From: Veillonella parvula DSM 2008
GTDB lineage: Bacteria; Bacillota; Negativicutes; Veillonellales; Veillonellaceae
Direction: 5' to 3'
Assembly: GCF_000024945.1 (NCBI RefSeq)
Contig: NC_013520.1
Coordinates: 1,575,001 to 1,639,000 of the forward strand
Length of the DNA stretch: 64,000 nt
Position numbers and translations under genes: made by a program. The notes under the pieces are model-generated. The model did no database searches, had not been told where the DNA came from, and saw nothing but the letters and a program-made list of their open reading frames with translations. This document shows positions 36,656-45,008 of this stretch, one piece after another; position 1 is the stretch's first letter, and every line of letters starts with the position of its first letter.

Positions 36656-38203
36656 TTATAGAGGTTTGCGAACCACGTCAAGGATGGAACCATCGCGGTA
36701 TTCTACGATTGCCACGATATCTTCGTCTTTGTCAGACACAGGAATGTCTACTGGTTTACCTACTAAGTCGAATGCTAATTGTTGTAATTCTTCAATTGTG
36801 TAGATAGGCAAGTTGCTATCTTTGAAGCGTTCAATCAAATCAGTGCGAGCTGGGTTGATGGCGATACCGTATTCAGTAACGAGAACGTCAACGGAAGAGC
36901 CTGGTGTAATTACAGTTGCTACTTTGTCACGGATCATTGGCAAACGACCGCGGATCAATGGGCAAGTAATAACTGTACATTTAGCACCTGCTGCTGTATC
37001 GGAGTGACCGCCAGAAGCGCCCATCAATACACCGTTAGAGTCAGTCATTACGTTTACGTTGAAATCAAGGTCGATTTCAGTAGCACCAAGGAATACTACG
37101 TCTAGGTAGTTTGTAGTGCAGTCAGTCCATGGGTTAGCGTACATGGAAGCGGACATTTCGATATGTGCAGGGTTTTTATCCAAAGATGCAGCTGCAGTAG
37201 TATCGAATGTTTGAGTATCGTAAATAGCACGAATCAAGCCTTCTTCAAGCATACCGGTCAAGATACCAGTAGCGCCACCAATAGCAAATCCACCTACTTC
37301 ACCGCGTTTGCGAAGTTTTTCAGCGATGAATTTCGCTACAGTCAATGGAGCACCACCAGCGCCCAATTGGAATACGAAACCGTCTTTGATGATGCCAGCT
37401 TGGTCAAGGAATTCACCAGCTAGTTCAGCAATTTTGATTTGGATAGGGTTTTTAGTGAAACCTACTGCACCAGAAGCGATACCTTCTGGATCACCAATGC
37501 TTTCAACCTCAACAACATAATCTACGTCAGTTTGAGGAATTGCATAGTTGTGTACATAGTCAACTAAGTTATCAGTGATGATAACAGTTGTGTCTGCATA
37601 GTGGGAGTCAACTTTAGCATAGCCAAGAGCACCACATGCGGATTTACCCATACGACCAGTAGCATTGCCACGTGGGTCAGCTGTAGGAGCACCCATAAAA
37701 GCTACGTCGATATGAACTTCACCAGATTCGATAGCACGAGCACGACCACCATGAGAACGAATCACTACAGGGCGTTTCAATACTCCTGGGTTTTGAGTTA
37801 AGAATTTACCAAGACGATCGCGCAAGCCAGATGTTTCAATAGCTGTTACAGTGCCGTCTTGAATCATTTCTACCAAGAACTCATGGCATGGGGACAAGGA
37901 AGAAGACGCGATAGTAATGTCTTTAATCCCTTTTGCTTGTACGCGTTCCATAACCATTTTCATTACATAGTCGCCATTGCGCAAATGATGATGGAAGGAC
38001 AATGTCATACCATCTTTTACGCCAGCTTTTTCGATTGCTTCATCGATAGAAGCAAGTACTTTATTTGTACCAACACGGCTCATGTGTACAGGTTTACCTG
38101 CGCGATGAGCTTTAGGTTCGATTGCGAATTCACCTTGATATACTTCGCGACCTTCTAGTGCTGGGATATTTGTTGGGATATCGCGACCTACTTTATTTAA
38201 CAT
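36656..38203 (-). CDS. citF: citrate lyase alpha subunit (acyl transferase)
   Basis: 515 residues, full length for CitF. The alpha subunit moves the acetyl group of the acyl carrier to citrate, giving citryl-thioester and acetate. Conserved stretches: GMTLSFHHHLRNGDYV, GAPTADPRGNATG, GASGGHSDTAAGAKC and LIRGRLPMI. It overlaps the citE end by 11 bases, the normal citDEF order. In this locus it may instead act on CoA thioesters, since the carrier protein appears to lack its attachment serine (see citD). A related citramalate lyase activity cannot be excluded. Confidence 0.92.
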   Translation of the reverse strand: MLNKVGRDIPTNIPALEGREVYQGEFAIEPKAHRAGKPVHMSRVGTNKVLASIDEAIEKAGVKDGMTLSFHHHLRNGDYVMKMVMERVQAKGIKDITIASSSLSPCHEFLVEMIQDGTVTAIETSGLRDRLGKFLTQNPGVLKRPVVIRSHGGRARAIESGEVHIDVAFMGAPTADPRGNATGRMGKSACGALGYAKVDSHYADTTVIITDNLVDYVHNYAIPQTDVDYVVEVESIGDPEGIASGAVGFTKNPIQIKIAELAGEFLDQAGIIKDGFVFQLGAGGAPLTVAKFIAEKLRKRGEVGGFAIGGATGILTGMLEEGLIRAIYDTQTFDTTAAASLDKNPAHIEMSASMYANPWTDCTTNYLDVVFLGATEIDLDFNVNVMTDSNGVLMGASGGHSDTAAGAKCTVITCPLIRGRLPMIRDKVATVITPGSSVDVLVTEYGIAINPARTDLIERFKDSNLPIYTIEELQQLAFDLVGKPVDIPVSDKDEDIVAIVEYRDGSILDVVRKPL

Positions 38204-39158
38204 CGTATTCTGCTCCTTCCTCTAATTCAACTTTAATGCCTGCTGCACGCGCTTTATCAACTACGCGTTGTGCACGAACTACGATAGGACCATCGATCAT
38301 TTTACCATCTACGGAGATTACGCCTTTATTGTTGCGCAATGCATCTGCATAGCTGTTCAATACCTTAACGGAATGAGCGATTTCTTTTTCGTCAGGAGTG
38401 AATACTTCGTGGATAATTTTGATTTGGCTTGGGTGGATACAAGATTTGCCATCATACCCCAAAGCTTTAATAAATTCAACTTCTTCGCGGAAGCCTTGAG
38501 GGTCTTTCACATCGGAGAATACAGTATCGATTACGCGGATACCTGCTTCGCGTGCTGCATGAAGGATTGTTTGACGAGCGAACAACAATTCAACAGCTGG
38601 TTTATGTTTACCTGTGCGAAGGTCTGCACGATAGTCTTCAGCGCCAAGAGCGATAGCAACTACGCGAGGGCCGTGGCAGATTTCACGAACATTGTATAAG
38701 CCACGAACGGATTCGATAGCTACGATAATATTGATTGTACCTTCTGGCCAGCCGTTAGCTTTTTCTACTTCTTCAATTTTCTTCGCTACGATTTCAACTT
38801 CAGAAACATCTTCAGTTTTAGGTAAACGAATCATATCAGGTTTAGCTGGAACGATGACATCAAGATCGTCATAGCCATAAGGAGTTTGTGTAGGATGGTT
38901 GATACGAACAACTGTTTCTGCACGGAATTTACGGGATTTCAATGCTTCTGCAGTTAAAAGACGAGCTGTGTCTTTTTCTGTAATTGGCACGGAATCTTCG
39001 ATATCGATCATGATGGAGTCAGCACCGTGAATATCTGCACTGTTAATCATTTTAGGTGTATTACCTGGTACGAACATCATGGAACGAGACAAACGTTTTT
39101 TAGCAGCCTCTGTTAATGGGTTTGTTTTAACTTCTGGGAATGTTTTATCGTTAGCCAT
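38193..39158 (-). CDS. citE: citrate lyase beta subunit (citryl-thioester lyase)
   Basis: 321-residue CitE of the HpcH/HpaI aldolase superfamily. It cleaves citryl-thioester to oxaloacetate and acetyl-thioester. Motifs: SMMFVPGNTPKMI, DSIMIDIEDSVP (Mg-binding Glu/Asp), VVRINHP, IVAIESVRGLYNV, and DGKSCIHPSQIKIIHEVF. It overlaps citD by one base (TAATG) and citF by 11. Slightly longer than the E. coli protein (302). Isolated CitE-type proteins can work with CoA esters, which matters here given the unusual CitD. Confidence 0.93.
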   Translation of the reverse strand: MANDKTFPEVKTNPLTEAAKKRLSRSMMFVPGNTPKMINSADIHGADSIMIDIEDSVPITEKDTARLLTAEALKSRKFRAETVVRINHPTQTPYGYDDLDVIVPAKPDMIRLPKTEDVSEVEIVAKKIEEVEKANGWPEGTINIIVAIESVRGLYNVREICHGPRVVAIALGAEDYRADLRTGKHKPAVELLFARQTILHAAREAGIRVIDTVFSDVKDPQGFREEVEFIKALGYDGKSCIHPSQIKIIHEVFTPDEKEIAHSVKVLNSYADALRNNKGVISVDGKMIDGPIVVRAQRVVDKARAAGIKVELEEGAEYDVK

Positions 39159-39427
39159 TATGCTTTGCTCCCCCTTTCCAATGCACCTAATACGCGAGCT
39201 TTAATTGTGTAATCCCAAGCATTTTTATCTTGTACGATTACTTTTACGCCATCATAACCAGCTTCTTTCACTGTGTTCAAGATAACGGATTTAATTTGGT
39301 CGCCGTATTGGCGGATAACTTTGGATGTTAATTCAATTTCGATACCGCTAGCAATCGGTTCAACCGTTACTAATGCATCATTTTTTTCGTCGAAGCCAGC
39401 TTGCGCAGCTTTTACTAATTGTGCCAT
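39158..39427 (-). CDS. citD: citrate lyase gamma subunit (acyl carrier protein) lacking the prosthetic-group serine
   Basis: 89-residue CitD. The body aligns with known CitD proteins: IEIELTSKVIRQYGDQIKSVILNTV, then VQDKNAWDYTIKARV. In typical CitD the phosphoribosyl-dephospho-CoA arm is attached to the Ser of AG-TLE-S-GD near residue 14. Here the same place reads AG-FDE-K-ND (codon AAA, Lys15), and the other nearby Ser residues lie in differently conserved places. Either the protein works without the arm or it is attached elsewhere. Ribosome site AAAGGATG supports the ATG. First gene of citDEF. Confidence 0.85.
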   Translation of the reverse strand: MAQLVKAAQAGFDEKNDALVTVEPIASGIEIELTSKVIRQYGDQIKSVILNTVKEAGYDGVKVIVQDKNAWDYTIKARVLGALERGSKA

Positions 39428-39465
39428 GTTGCATCCTTTCGTTGTGAAACATATATAAAGTTCAA

Positions 39466-39501
39466 GTCTGTACAGGCTCGTCGCGAGAGCCCAGTACAGA
39501 C
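39466..39501 (-). promoter_or_regulatory. intercistronic hairpin between the DASS transporter gene and citD
   Basis: Stem gtctgtac-aggctc / gagccc-agtacagac around a short GC-rich loop, with no T-run after it. Not a classical terminator; it could stabilise the ends of processed mRNA or set the transporter-to-citDEF expression ratio. Confidence 0.5.
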
Positions 39502-39550
39502 ATTGAATACTAACAATTAAATTCTAACACTCCATAGTGAAAGCTTCATA

Positions 39551-40954
39551 TTACATGAAACCAGTGATTTTCCACCAAGGGATACCGATTACGTAGTTCA
39601 ATACTAAACATACTAAAGCGGAAATCAAACCAACTGTCCACCAATCTTTTACGTTGTTGTAACCAGCGGAGAAGATGATTGGACCAGGAGCAGCACCGTA
39701 GTGAGTTACGGAACCACCATAGGAGTTTGTGCCGATCAAGATGAAAGCAAGTAATGTAGGATCCACGCCTGCGTTAACACCTAAAATCAAGAATACTGGA
39801 AGCATCGCGGAGATGTATGCAGTACCAGATGCGAAGAAGTAACGAACCGCAACGGAAACAATGGAGATAAGGATAAGCATCATGAATGGATCTAAACCGA
39901 AGTTCATGTGAGTTTCTAAGTATTTAGCCAACCATTCGAAGAATTTACCTTTAGTCAATGCAGAGGATAAGCCCAAGATACCACCAAACCAAATCAATGT
40001 GTTCCAAGCAGCTTTAGTTTTGAGCAAATCATCCCAAGTAATAATACCAAATACGAATGTAGCAAGCATCGCTACGATAGCAACTGCTGTTGCATTAAGA
40101 GTAACATCAAAAGTAGGAAGAATCCAGCCTACGATTGCAAGAAGTGCGATAGCGATAAGACCTTTTTCGGACGCTTTCATAGGTCCTAATTCCGCCAAAC
40201 CGTCAGCAGCAATTTTCTTGTTGTCGATGTCTTTTACACTTGGACGTTCATACATGTAGCCAATAAGTGGGATAAGCATTAACATGATGAAACCAGGTAC
40301 GAACATAGCTAATGCCCATTGAGCCCAGTTTAAAGTTACACCAGTCAATTTAGTAATGAAGTCTAAAGCCAATAAGTTTGGCGCCATTGCTGTCGCAAAG
40401 AAGAAGGATGTTACTTTAGTTGCAAAGTAACCATTCTGTAATAGGTAAGCACCTGCTTTTTTAGCAGTCTCACCTGGGTAAGAACCAACTGCTTCAGCGA
40501 TGGACAAGTTGATTGGATATACGATACCTGCCGCACGAGCTGTGTTGGATGGTGTTGCAGGAGATAAGATCATATCAAGGAATGCAGTTACATAACCAAG
40601 ACGAAGTGTTGTACTACCAAAAGCGCGAACCAAGTAGTACGCAATGCGGTGACCAAGGCCAGTTTTACCGAATGCAACGGATAAAGCGAAGGCTGCGAAG
40701 ATCAACCACAATGCTGTATTACTGTAACCAACCAATACGTCTTTTGTATTGTTCAATAAAACAGAAGATGTAGCAACACCTAATAATACTGTAATAGGAA
40801 CTGGGAATGGTTTTAATACCAATCCCACGATAGTAGCTAAATAAATACCAAATAATTTCCATACTTCTGGTTTGAGGCCTTCAGGTGTGCCACCGAACCA
40901 CATAAATGCGACGATGGCAACCATAAGGCCAATGCGCCATAATTTGTCTTTCAT
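39551..40954 (-). CDS. DASS-family di-/tricarboxylate transporter (CitT/TtdT-like)
   Basis: 467 residues with about 12-14 membrane helices. The two re-entrant substrate/sodium motifs of the family are present: SPATPSNTARA (SNT) near residue 132 and TNSYGGSVTHYGAAPGPI near residue 408. CitT/TtdT proteins exchange citrate or tartrate for succinate. Its place directly before citDEF, with no promoter-like gap beyond a hairpin, suggests it supplies the lyase substrate (citrate or a relative). LysR is the next upstream gene on the same strand. Confidence 0.88.
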   Translation of the reverse strand: MKDKLWRIGLMVAIVAFMWFGGTPEGLKPEVWKLFGIYLATIVGLVLKPFPVPITVLLGVATSSVLLNNTKDVLVGYSNTALWLIFAAFALSVAFGKTGLGHRIAYYLVRAFGSTTLRLGYVTAFLDMILSPATPSNTARAAGIVYPINLSIAEAVGSYPGETAKKAGAYLLQNGYFATKVTSFFFATAMAPNLLALDFITKLTGVTLNWAQWALAMFVPGFIMLMLIPLIGYMYERPSVKDIDNKKIAADGLAELGPMKASEKGLIAIALLAIVGWILPTFDVTLNATAVAIVAMLATFVFGIITWDDLLKTKAAWNTLIWFGGILGLSSALTKGKFFEWLAKYLETHMNFGLDPFMMLILISIVSVAVRYFFASGTAYISAMLPVFLILGVNAGVDPTLLAFILIGTNSYGGSVTHYGAAPGPIIFSAGYNNVKDWWTVGLISALVCLVLNYVIGIPWWKITGFM

Positions 40955-41058
40955 GTGTGTCTTTCCCTTTCTTAACTAACTTAGGCATACATAAAATCAT
41001 CTAGTCTTTAACAACATAACCGCTCGCGACGTCGATTACATTGATTAAGTCTACCCTC

Positions 41059-41111
41059 ATTATAAATGTTTAAAAGTAATATGAAAAATAGATTACCTTT
41101 ATAGGGGTTAT
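41059..41111 (-). promoter_or_regulatory. possible promoter and LysR-type operator for DASS-citDEF
   Basis: Minus strand: TTTTCA (41082-41087), 17 bases, TATAAT (41059-41064). Upstream, an inverted repeat ATTACC-N8-GGTTAT (41092-41111) is centred near -50, suitable for a LysR activator. Confidence 0.35.
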
Positions 41112-41184
41112 AAAAACTTTTATATCTACTAATCATACTTTTTATGCATTTTAAGCATAGAATTATAGTCCCAAATGAAAAAAA

Positions 41185-41219
41185 TGCATGTATACCTCCC
41201 CAAAGGGGATATACATGCA
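41185..41219 (-). terminator. terminator downstream of the cit-linked lysR
   Basis: Stem tgcatgtata-(ct)-cccc / gggg-atatacatgca with small internal mismatch, followed on the minus strand by TTTTTTCATTT. Confidence 0.8.
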
Positions 41220-41342
41220 CTTACATGGTACTATATTGCTCTTAATCTATATTATGAGTTATTATATCGAAAAAGTCCAATACTGAAACAGCATGGATAA
41301 ACAGTTAGAAAATCTCATAGATATACTCTATTATAATACATC

Positions 41343-42254
41343 CTATGCTTTATATTCTCTAAATATACTGTCATCCACCACGGTATGTTCTTTGTAGTAA
41401 TTGCGAACATATTCGATAAATGTTTTTACCACAACCAAGTTTTCCGCATCTTTTGTGTACACCATATTAGTATCACGGGTGATATATTCACCATTTTTGC
41501 TACGCAATGGACTCACATAGATATCTTTATCCTTACAGGATCCAAGTCCCATATAGGTCAAGATAGACCAACCAAGGCCAGCACGAACAAAATGGCGACA
41601 AGTACTCATAGAGTTTACATCCATCGCCACACTTGGAGGCTCATCAAAATGTTCTGCACACCAAGTTTCGATAATATTTGCCACCGATGCATCTGTTTGA
41701 TAATTAATGAATGGTACTTTTACCAAGGATTCAGGTGGCACTAATTCTTTATATACTAAACAATATGGTTCTGCTAGTAACAATTCAGACTTGCCAGACA
41801 CGTCATAACCACCACGAGCAAAGGCGACCATACAGTCACCGGTATTAAACATCTTTACAACTTGATGACTGAAAGCAGTCTTCACTTGAATGTGAACATC
41901 AGGATATTGTTCCCGGAAAGATCTCAATAAAGCCGGTAGTTCATAGTCTGCAAAGTTAATAGATGACGCGATTTTCAAGGTCCCTTGAATCTTGCCAGAA
42001 GCGGAATTCATAGCATTCTCCAAAGCCTCTTGTTCTTGCATCATTCGCTTGCAGTAATCATAAAAAATTTCGCCTTGTGCCGTGAGGGCAATCCCTTCAG
42101 CAGTCCGCAACAACAGAGAATGGCCCAAGGCTTTTTCTATATGACGCAACCGATAGCTCAATGCTGGTTGCGATAAAAATAATTTTTCTGCAGCCCTTGT
42201 AATATTGCCTTCATCCACAACAGTAACAAAGGTTTGCCATTCTCTATCGTCCAT
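41343..42254 (-). CDS. LysR-family regulator, candidate activator of the citDEF locus
   Basis: 303 residues from MDDREWQTF. Helix-turn-helix NITRAAEKLFLSQPALSYRLRHIEKALG (residues 15-42), then an effector domain beginning GTLKIASSINFADYELPALL. The start is set by AAAGGAG six bases before this ATG; an ATG 30 bases upstream lacks a site. It precedes the DASS transporter and citDEF on the same strand, in place of the CitAB two-component system found with many cit operons, so it is a likely regulator. It follows the BI-1 gene by 13 bases. Confidence 0.87.
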   Translation of the reverse strand: MDDREWQTFVTVVDEGNITRAAEKLFLSQPALSYRLRHIEKALGHSLLLRTAEGIALTAQGEIFYDYCKRMMQEQEALENAMNSASGKIQGTLKIASSINFADYELPALLRSFREQYPDVHIQVKTAFSHQVVKMFNTGDCMVAFARGGYDVSGKSELLLAEPYCLVYKELVPPESLVKVPFINYQTDASVANIIETWCAEHFDEPPSVAMDVNSMSTCRHFVRAGLGWSILTYMGLGSCKDKDIYVSPLRSKNGEYITRDTNMVYTKDAENLVVVKTFIEYVRNYYKEHTVVDDSIFREYKA

Positions 42255-42267
42255 ACAAACTCCTTTG

Positions 42268-43011
42268 TTATCGCTTATTACCAAAGATGCGTAATAAGGA
42301 TAAGAATAAGTTAATGAAATCTAAATAAAGGCTCAAAGCACCAGTGATTTCAATGCGGTCTAAAATTGTTTCATCCTCCATGAGCGCCACTTGTGTCACA
42401 TTATTTTTAATGCGGTTCACATCGATAGCTGTAAAGATAGAGAATACTACAACACCTACATAACCTAGAACTAAACTAACAGTATCACTAAAGCCACTGA
42501 GTACAGTCCAGTTAAAGAAGCGGGCCCCCATCATCACCAAGGATACGATGATCATGCCGAACAATGCCGCCATCACATATGGTGTAAGGGATGATAAATT
42601 ACGCTTAGTTGTAGCCCCTACCACTGCAAAGCCAATGAAGAAAGCAAGAGTACCTATTAACGCCGGAATAACAACATCAAACACATTGTATCGCAAGGAT
42701 ACCAAGGTCAATGTGAGGCCATTCAAAGCACTATAGAGGAAGAACATACCACGTAACGTCATTACATTAGCAGAATATGCACGAGCACTAAAAAGAAATA
42801 CCACACCAAGCTCTACTAATAAAATAATATTAAAGTTTTGATACGCAAAGCGTAACCAATTTGGATTCACTAATGCAGCAAAGCCAACACCAATAGTTGT
42901 AAGTAAGCCTACAACCATCCACAAGAAAGAGCCTTTTAATCGTTGGGATACGATACTTTCAACCTGTGCAACCTCAGCTGCAGTAGGTCCTGTTACATTA
43001 TATGGATTCAT
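42268..43011 (-). CDS. Bax inhibitor-1/YccA-family membrane protein
   Basis: 247 residues with seven predicted membrane helices, the BI-1/TMBIM layout. RLKGSFLWMVVGLLTTIGVGF opens helix 1, and the typical C-terminal end ALSLYLDFINLFLSLLRIFGNKR includes the conserved Asp-containing LYLDFINLF. Bacterial relatives (YetJ) are pH-gated Ca2+ leak channels; YccA interacts with FtsH. Either role is possible. It lies 35 bases after pyk and just before the LysR gene, so the three may share transcripts. Confidence 0.88.
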   Translation of the reverse strand: MNPYNVTGPTAAEVAQVESIVSQRLKGSFLWMVVGLLTTIGVGFAALVNPNWLRFAYQNFNIILLVELGVVFLFSARAYSANVMTLRGMFFLYSALNGLTLTLVSLRYNVFDVVIPALIGTLAFFIGFAVVGATTKRNLSSLTPYVMAALFGMIIVSLVMMGARFFNWTVLSGFSDTVSLVLGYVGVVVFSIFTAIDVNRIKNNVTQVALMEDETILDRIEITGALSLYLDFINLFLSLLRIFGNKR

Positions 43012-43046
43012 ACTATCCCTCCTTATTTAATTATCACTCATAGCGA

Positions 43047-44795
43047 TTATCGAGCATTGGCAATGCCCGCAAATACCTTACCACGTTCTCCATCGATAGT
43101 CACTTCTTGACCTTCGAGGAGCACTTCGTGGGCATTTTTAGCGCCTAAGATAACAGGAATACCATACGTAATGCCCGCGATAGCACTGTCCGATGTATAA
43201 CCATCTTCCACTGCGATGATACCGCCAGCGCGTTTGGCAATGGCCATCAATTCAGGCTCCATTGTACCTACCACGAGGACATCGCCGTCTTTGAAGCTTT
43301 CATAATTGCCCTTATGATTAGCAGCAATATACACATTACCTGTAACGGATTTACGTAATATACCATTACCAGACAAGAGTACTCGACCTGCAATGTGAAC
43401 GCGAATCATATTGGTCGTACCTGTTGCACCAGATGGTACCCCAGCGGTAACAACTACGAGGTCACCAGACTCGATGGCGCCAGTGCCGAGAGCACCGGTA
43501 ATAGCTTGTTTAACCATTTCATCGGAGTTGATGATTTCATGTCCCTTGATAGCCTCTACACCCCAGCATAATTGCATGCGACGGATAGTTTCCTCGTGAG
43601 GTGTGACAGCGATGATTTTACAATCTGGACGATGACGAGCCACACTAAGTGCGGTGTGACCAGATTCAGTACATGTCAAAATAGCTGTGGCCCCGAGGTT
43701 TTGAGCTACGCGCACGCTAGCCAAGCATACAGCGCTTGTGGTAGTCATTTCTTCATCCTCACGAGCGCGACTATAACTATCGTAAATAGCAGCCTTCTCC
43801 GTTACCTCTGCAATACGAGTCATGGTCGCAACAGCTTCTACAGGATAGGAACCATTGGCTGTTTCACCAGACAACATAATCGCATCAGTACCATCCAAAA
43901 TGGCGTTGGCTACGTCACTTGCTTCCGCACGTGTAGGACGTGGGTTTTGAATCATAGACTCGAGCATTTGTGTCGCCGTAATAACGGGTTTCCCCAAGTC
44001 ATTACATTTTTCAATCATCATCTTTTGAAGTACTGGCACCTCTTCTGCAGGAATTTCTACGCCGAGATCGCCACGAGCAACCATGAGACCGTCAGCTACT
44101 TCCAAGATTTCATCAATATTTTTAACGCCTTCTGCATTTTCAATTTTTGCGATAATCTTGATATCTTTTTTCTCAGACTCAAGAATACGGCGAATAGCTA
44201 CAATGTCTTTACCGCGTTGCATAAAGGATGCGGCCACAAAGTCTACCCCTTGTTGACAACCAAAGCGCAAGTCTGCTTCATCCTGTTCAGATACGGGTGG
44301 CAAGCTTAGGGCTACGCCTGGTACGGCTACACGCTTGCGGTTACCGATTTCCCCGCTGTTTTGAACAGTTGTAACGATATTATTACCTTCGATAGCATCA
44401 ATAATAAGTGTTACAAGCCCATCAGCCAAGAGGACTTTATCCCCTACGGACACATCGCCTGTAAGACCTTTGTAGTTCACGGAGCTAAGCTCTTTTGTAC
44501 CTTCCACATCATCTGTAGTCAACGTAAATTGTTGACCGGCTTCGAGAAATACCTTGCCCTTTTTAAATAGACCAAGACGTACCTCTGGACCTTTTGTATC
44601 GAGCATTAATGCGATTGGTTTATTCACAATCATCGCCGCATCGCGCACCATTTGCATGCGTTCTGCTTGCTCTTCATGGGATCCGTGGGAAAAGTTAAAA
44701 CGAGCTACGTTCATGCCCGCCCGCATCATATCTTCTAAGATGCCAAATTTATCCGTTCCTGGACCTACAGTACATACAATTTTTGTACGTTTCAT
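43047..44795 (-). CDS. pyk: pyruvate kinase with extra C-terminal PEP-utiliser-like domain
   Basis: 582 residues from MKRTKIVCTVGPGTD, placed by GGAGGG six bases upstream; an ATG 90 bases earlier gives an unrelated N-terminus. It converts PEP and ADP to pyruvate and ATP. Core motifs: MNVARFNFSHG, ALMLDTKGPEVR, IIAKIENAEGV (catalytic Lys), MVARGDLGVE and TATQMLESM. The last 105 residues (from about 475) form the extra C-terminal domain of Bacillus-type pyruvate kinases, with the PEP-utiliser-like PELMAIAKRAGGIIAVEDG motif. Confidence 0.95.
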   Translation of the reverse strand: MKRTKIVCTVGPGTDKFGILEDMMRAGMNVARFNFSHGSHEEQAERMQMVRDAAMIVNKPIALMLDTKGPEVRLGLFKKGKVFLEAGQQFTLTTDDVEGTKELSSVNYKGLTGDVSVGDKVLLADGLVTLIIDAIEGNNIVTTVQNSGEIGNRKRVAVPGVALSLPPVSEQDEADLRFGCQQGVDFVAASFMQRGKDIVAIRRILESEKKDIKIIAKIENAEGVKNIDEILEVADGLMVARGDLGVEIPAEEVPVLQKMMIEKCNDLGKPVITATQMLESMIQNPRPTRAEASDVANAILDGTDAIMLSGETANGSYPVEAVATMTRIAEVTEKAAIYDSYSRAREDEEMTTTSAVCLASVRVAQNLGATAILTCTESGHTALSVARHRPDCKIIAVTPHEETIRRMQLCWGVEAIKGHEIINSDEMVKQAITGALGTGAIESGDLVVVTAGVPSGATGTTNMIRVHIAGRVLLSGNGILRKSVTGNVYIAANHKGNYESFKDGDVLVVGTMEPELMAIAKRAGGIIAVEDGYTSDSAIAGITYGIPVILGAKNAHEVLLEGQEVTIDGERGKVFAGIANAR

Positions 44796-44885
44796 AATCC
44801 CTCCTATGAAAGCAATCCCTAGATAGGATAGTTCATTTCTTATTATATCAATGTTGGTGAAAGCTATCTGTGCCTCACGCAACAT

Positions 44886-45008
44886 ATGTTTCTCTACACC
44901 ATTTATATACTTATTGTATCAAGTATATGCTTATTACATGTTGCACCTATATATGCTCATTACATGTCACACATACTTGCGTTAACTTTATATGTTTACT
45001 GCACCTCT
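44886..45008. repeat. degenerate approximately 26-bp tandem copies at the dnaE 3' end
   Basis: On the minus strand, units of the type GTGCAACATGTAATRAGCATATA follow one another downstream of dnaE. Two clear units (44922-44946 and about 44948-44975) are flanked by decayed ones. The first, decayed unit (GTGCAGTAAACATATAAAG) includes the last dnaE codons and its TAA stop. Confidence 0.6.

Larger units (their letters stand above)
40955..41342. other. promoter region of the DASS-citDEF operon
   Basis: 388 bases between the LysR stop and the transporter start. It holds the LysR terminator (41185-41219) and a possible operator-promoter (41059-41111); the rest to 40955 would be a 5' leader of about 100 bases. 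A reading frame at 41008-41220 is judged spurious. Confidence 0.6.

Noticed and set aside
41008-41220. 70-codon minus-strand frame before the DASS transporter
   Set aside because: It begins within the LysR terminator, has no ribosome site and spans the likely promoter.
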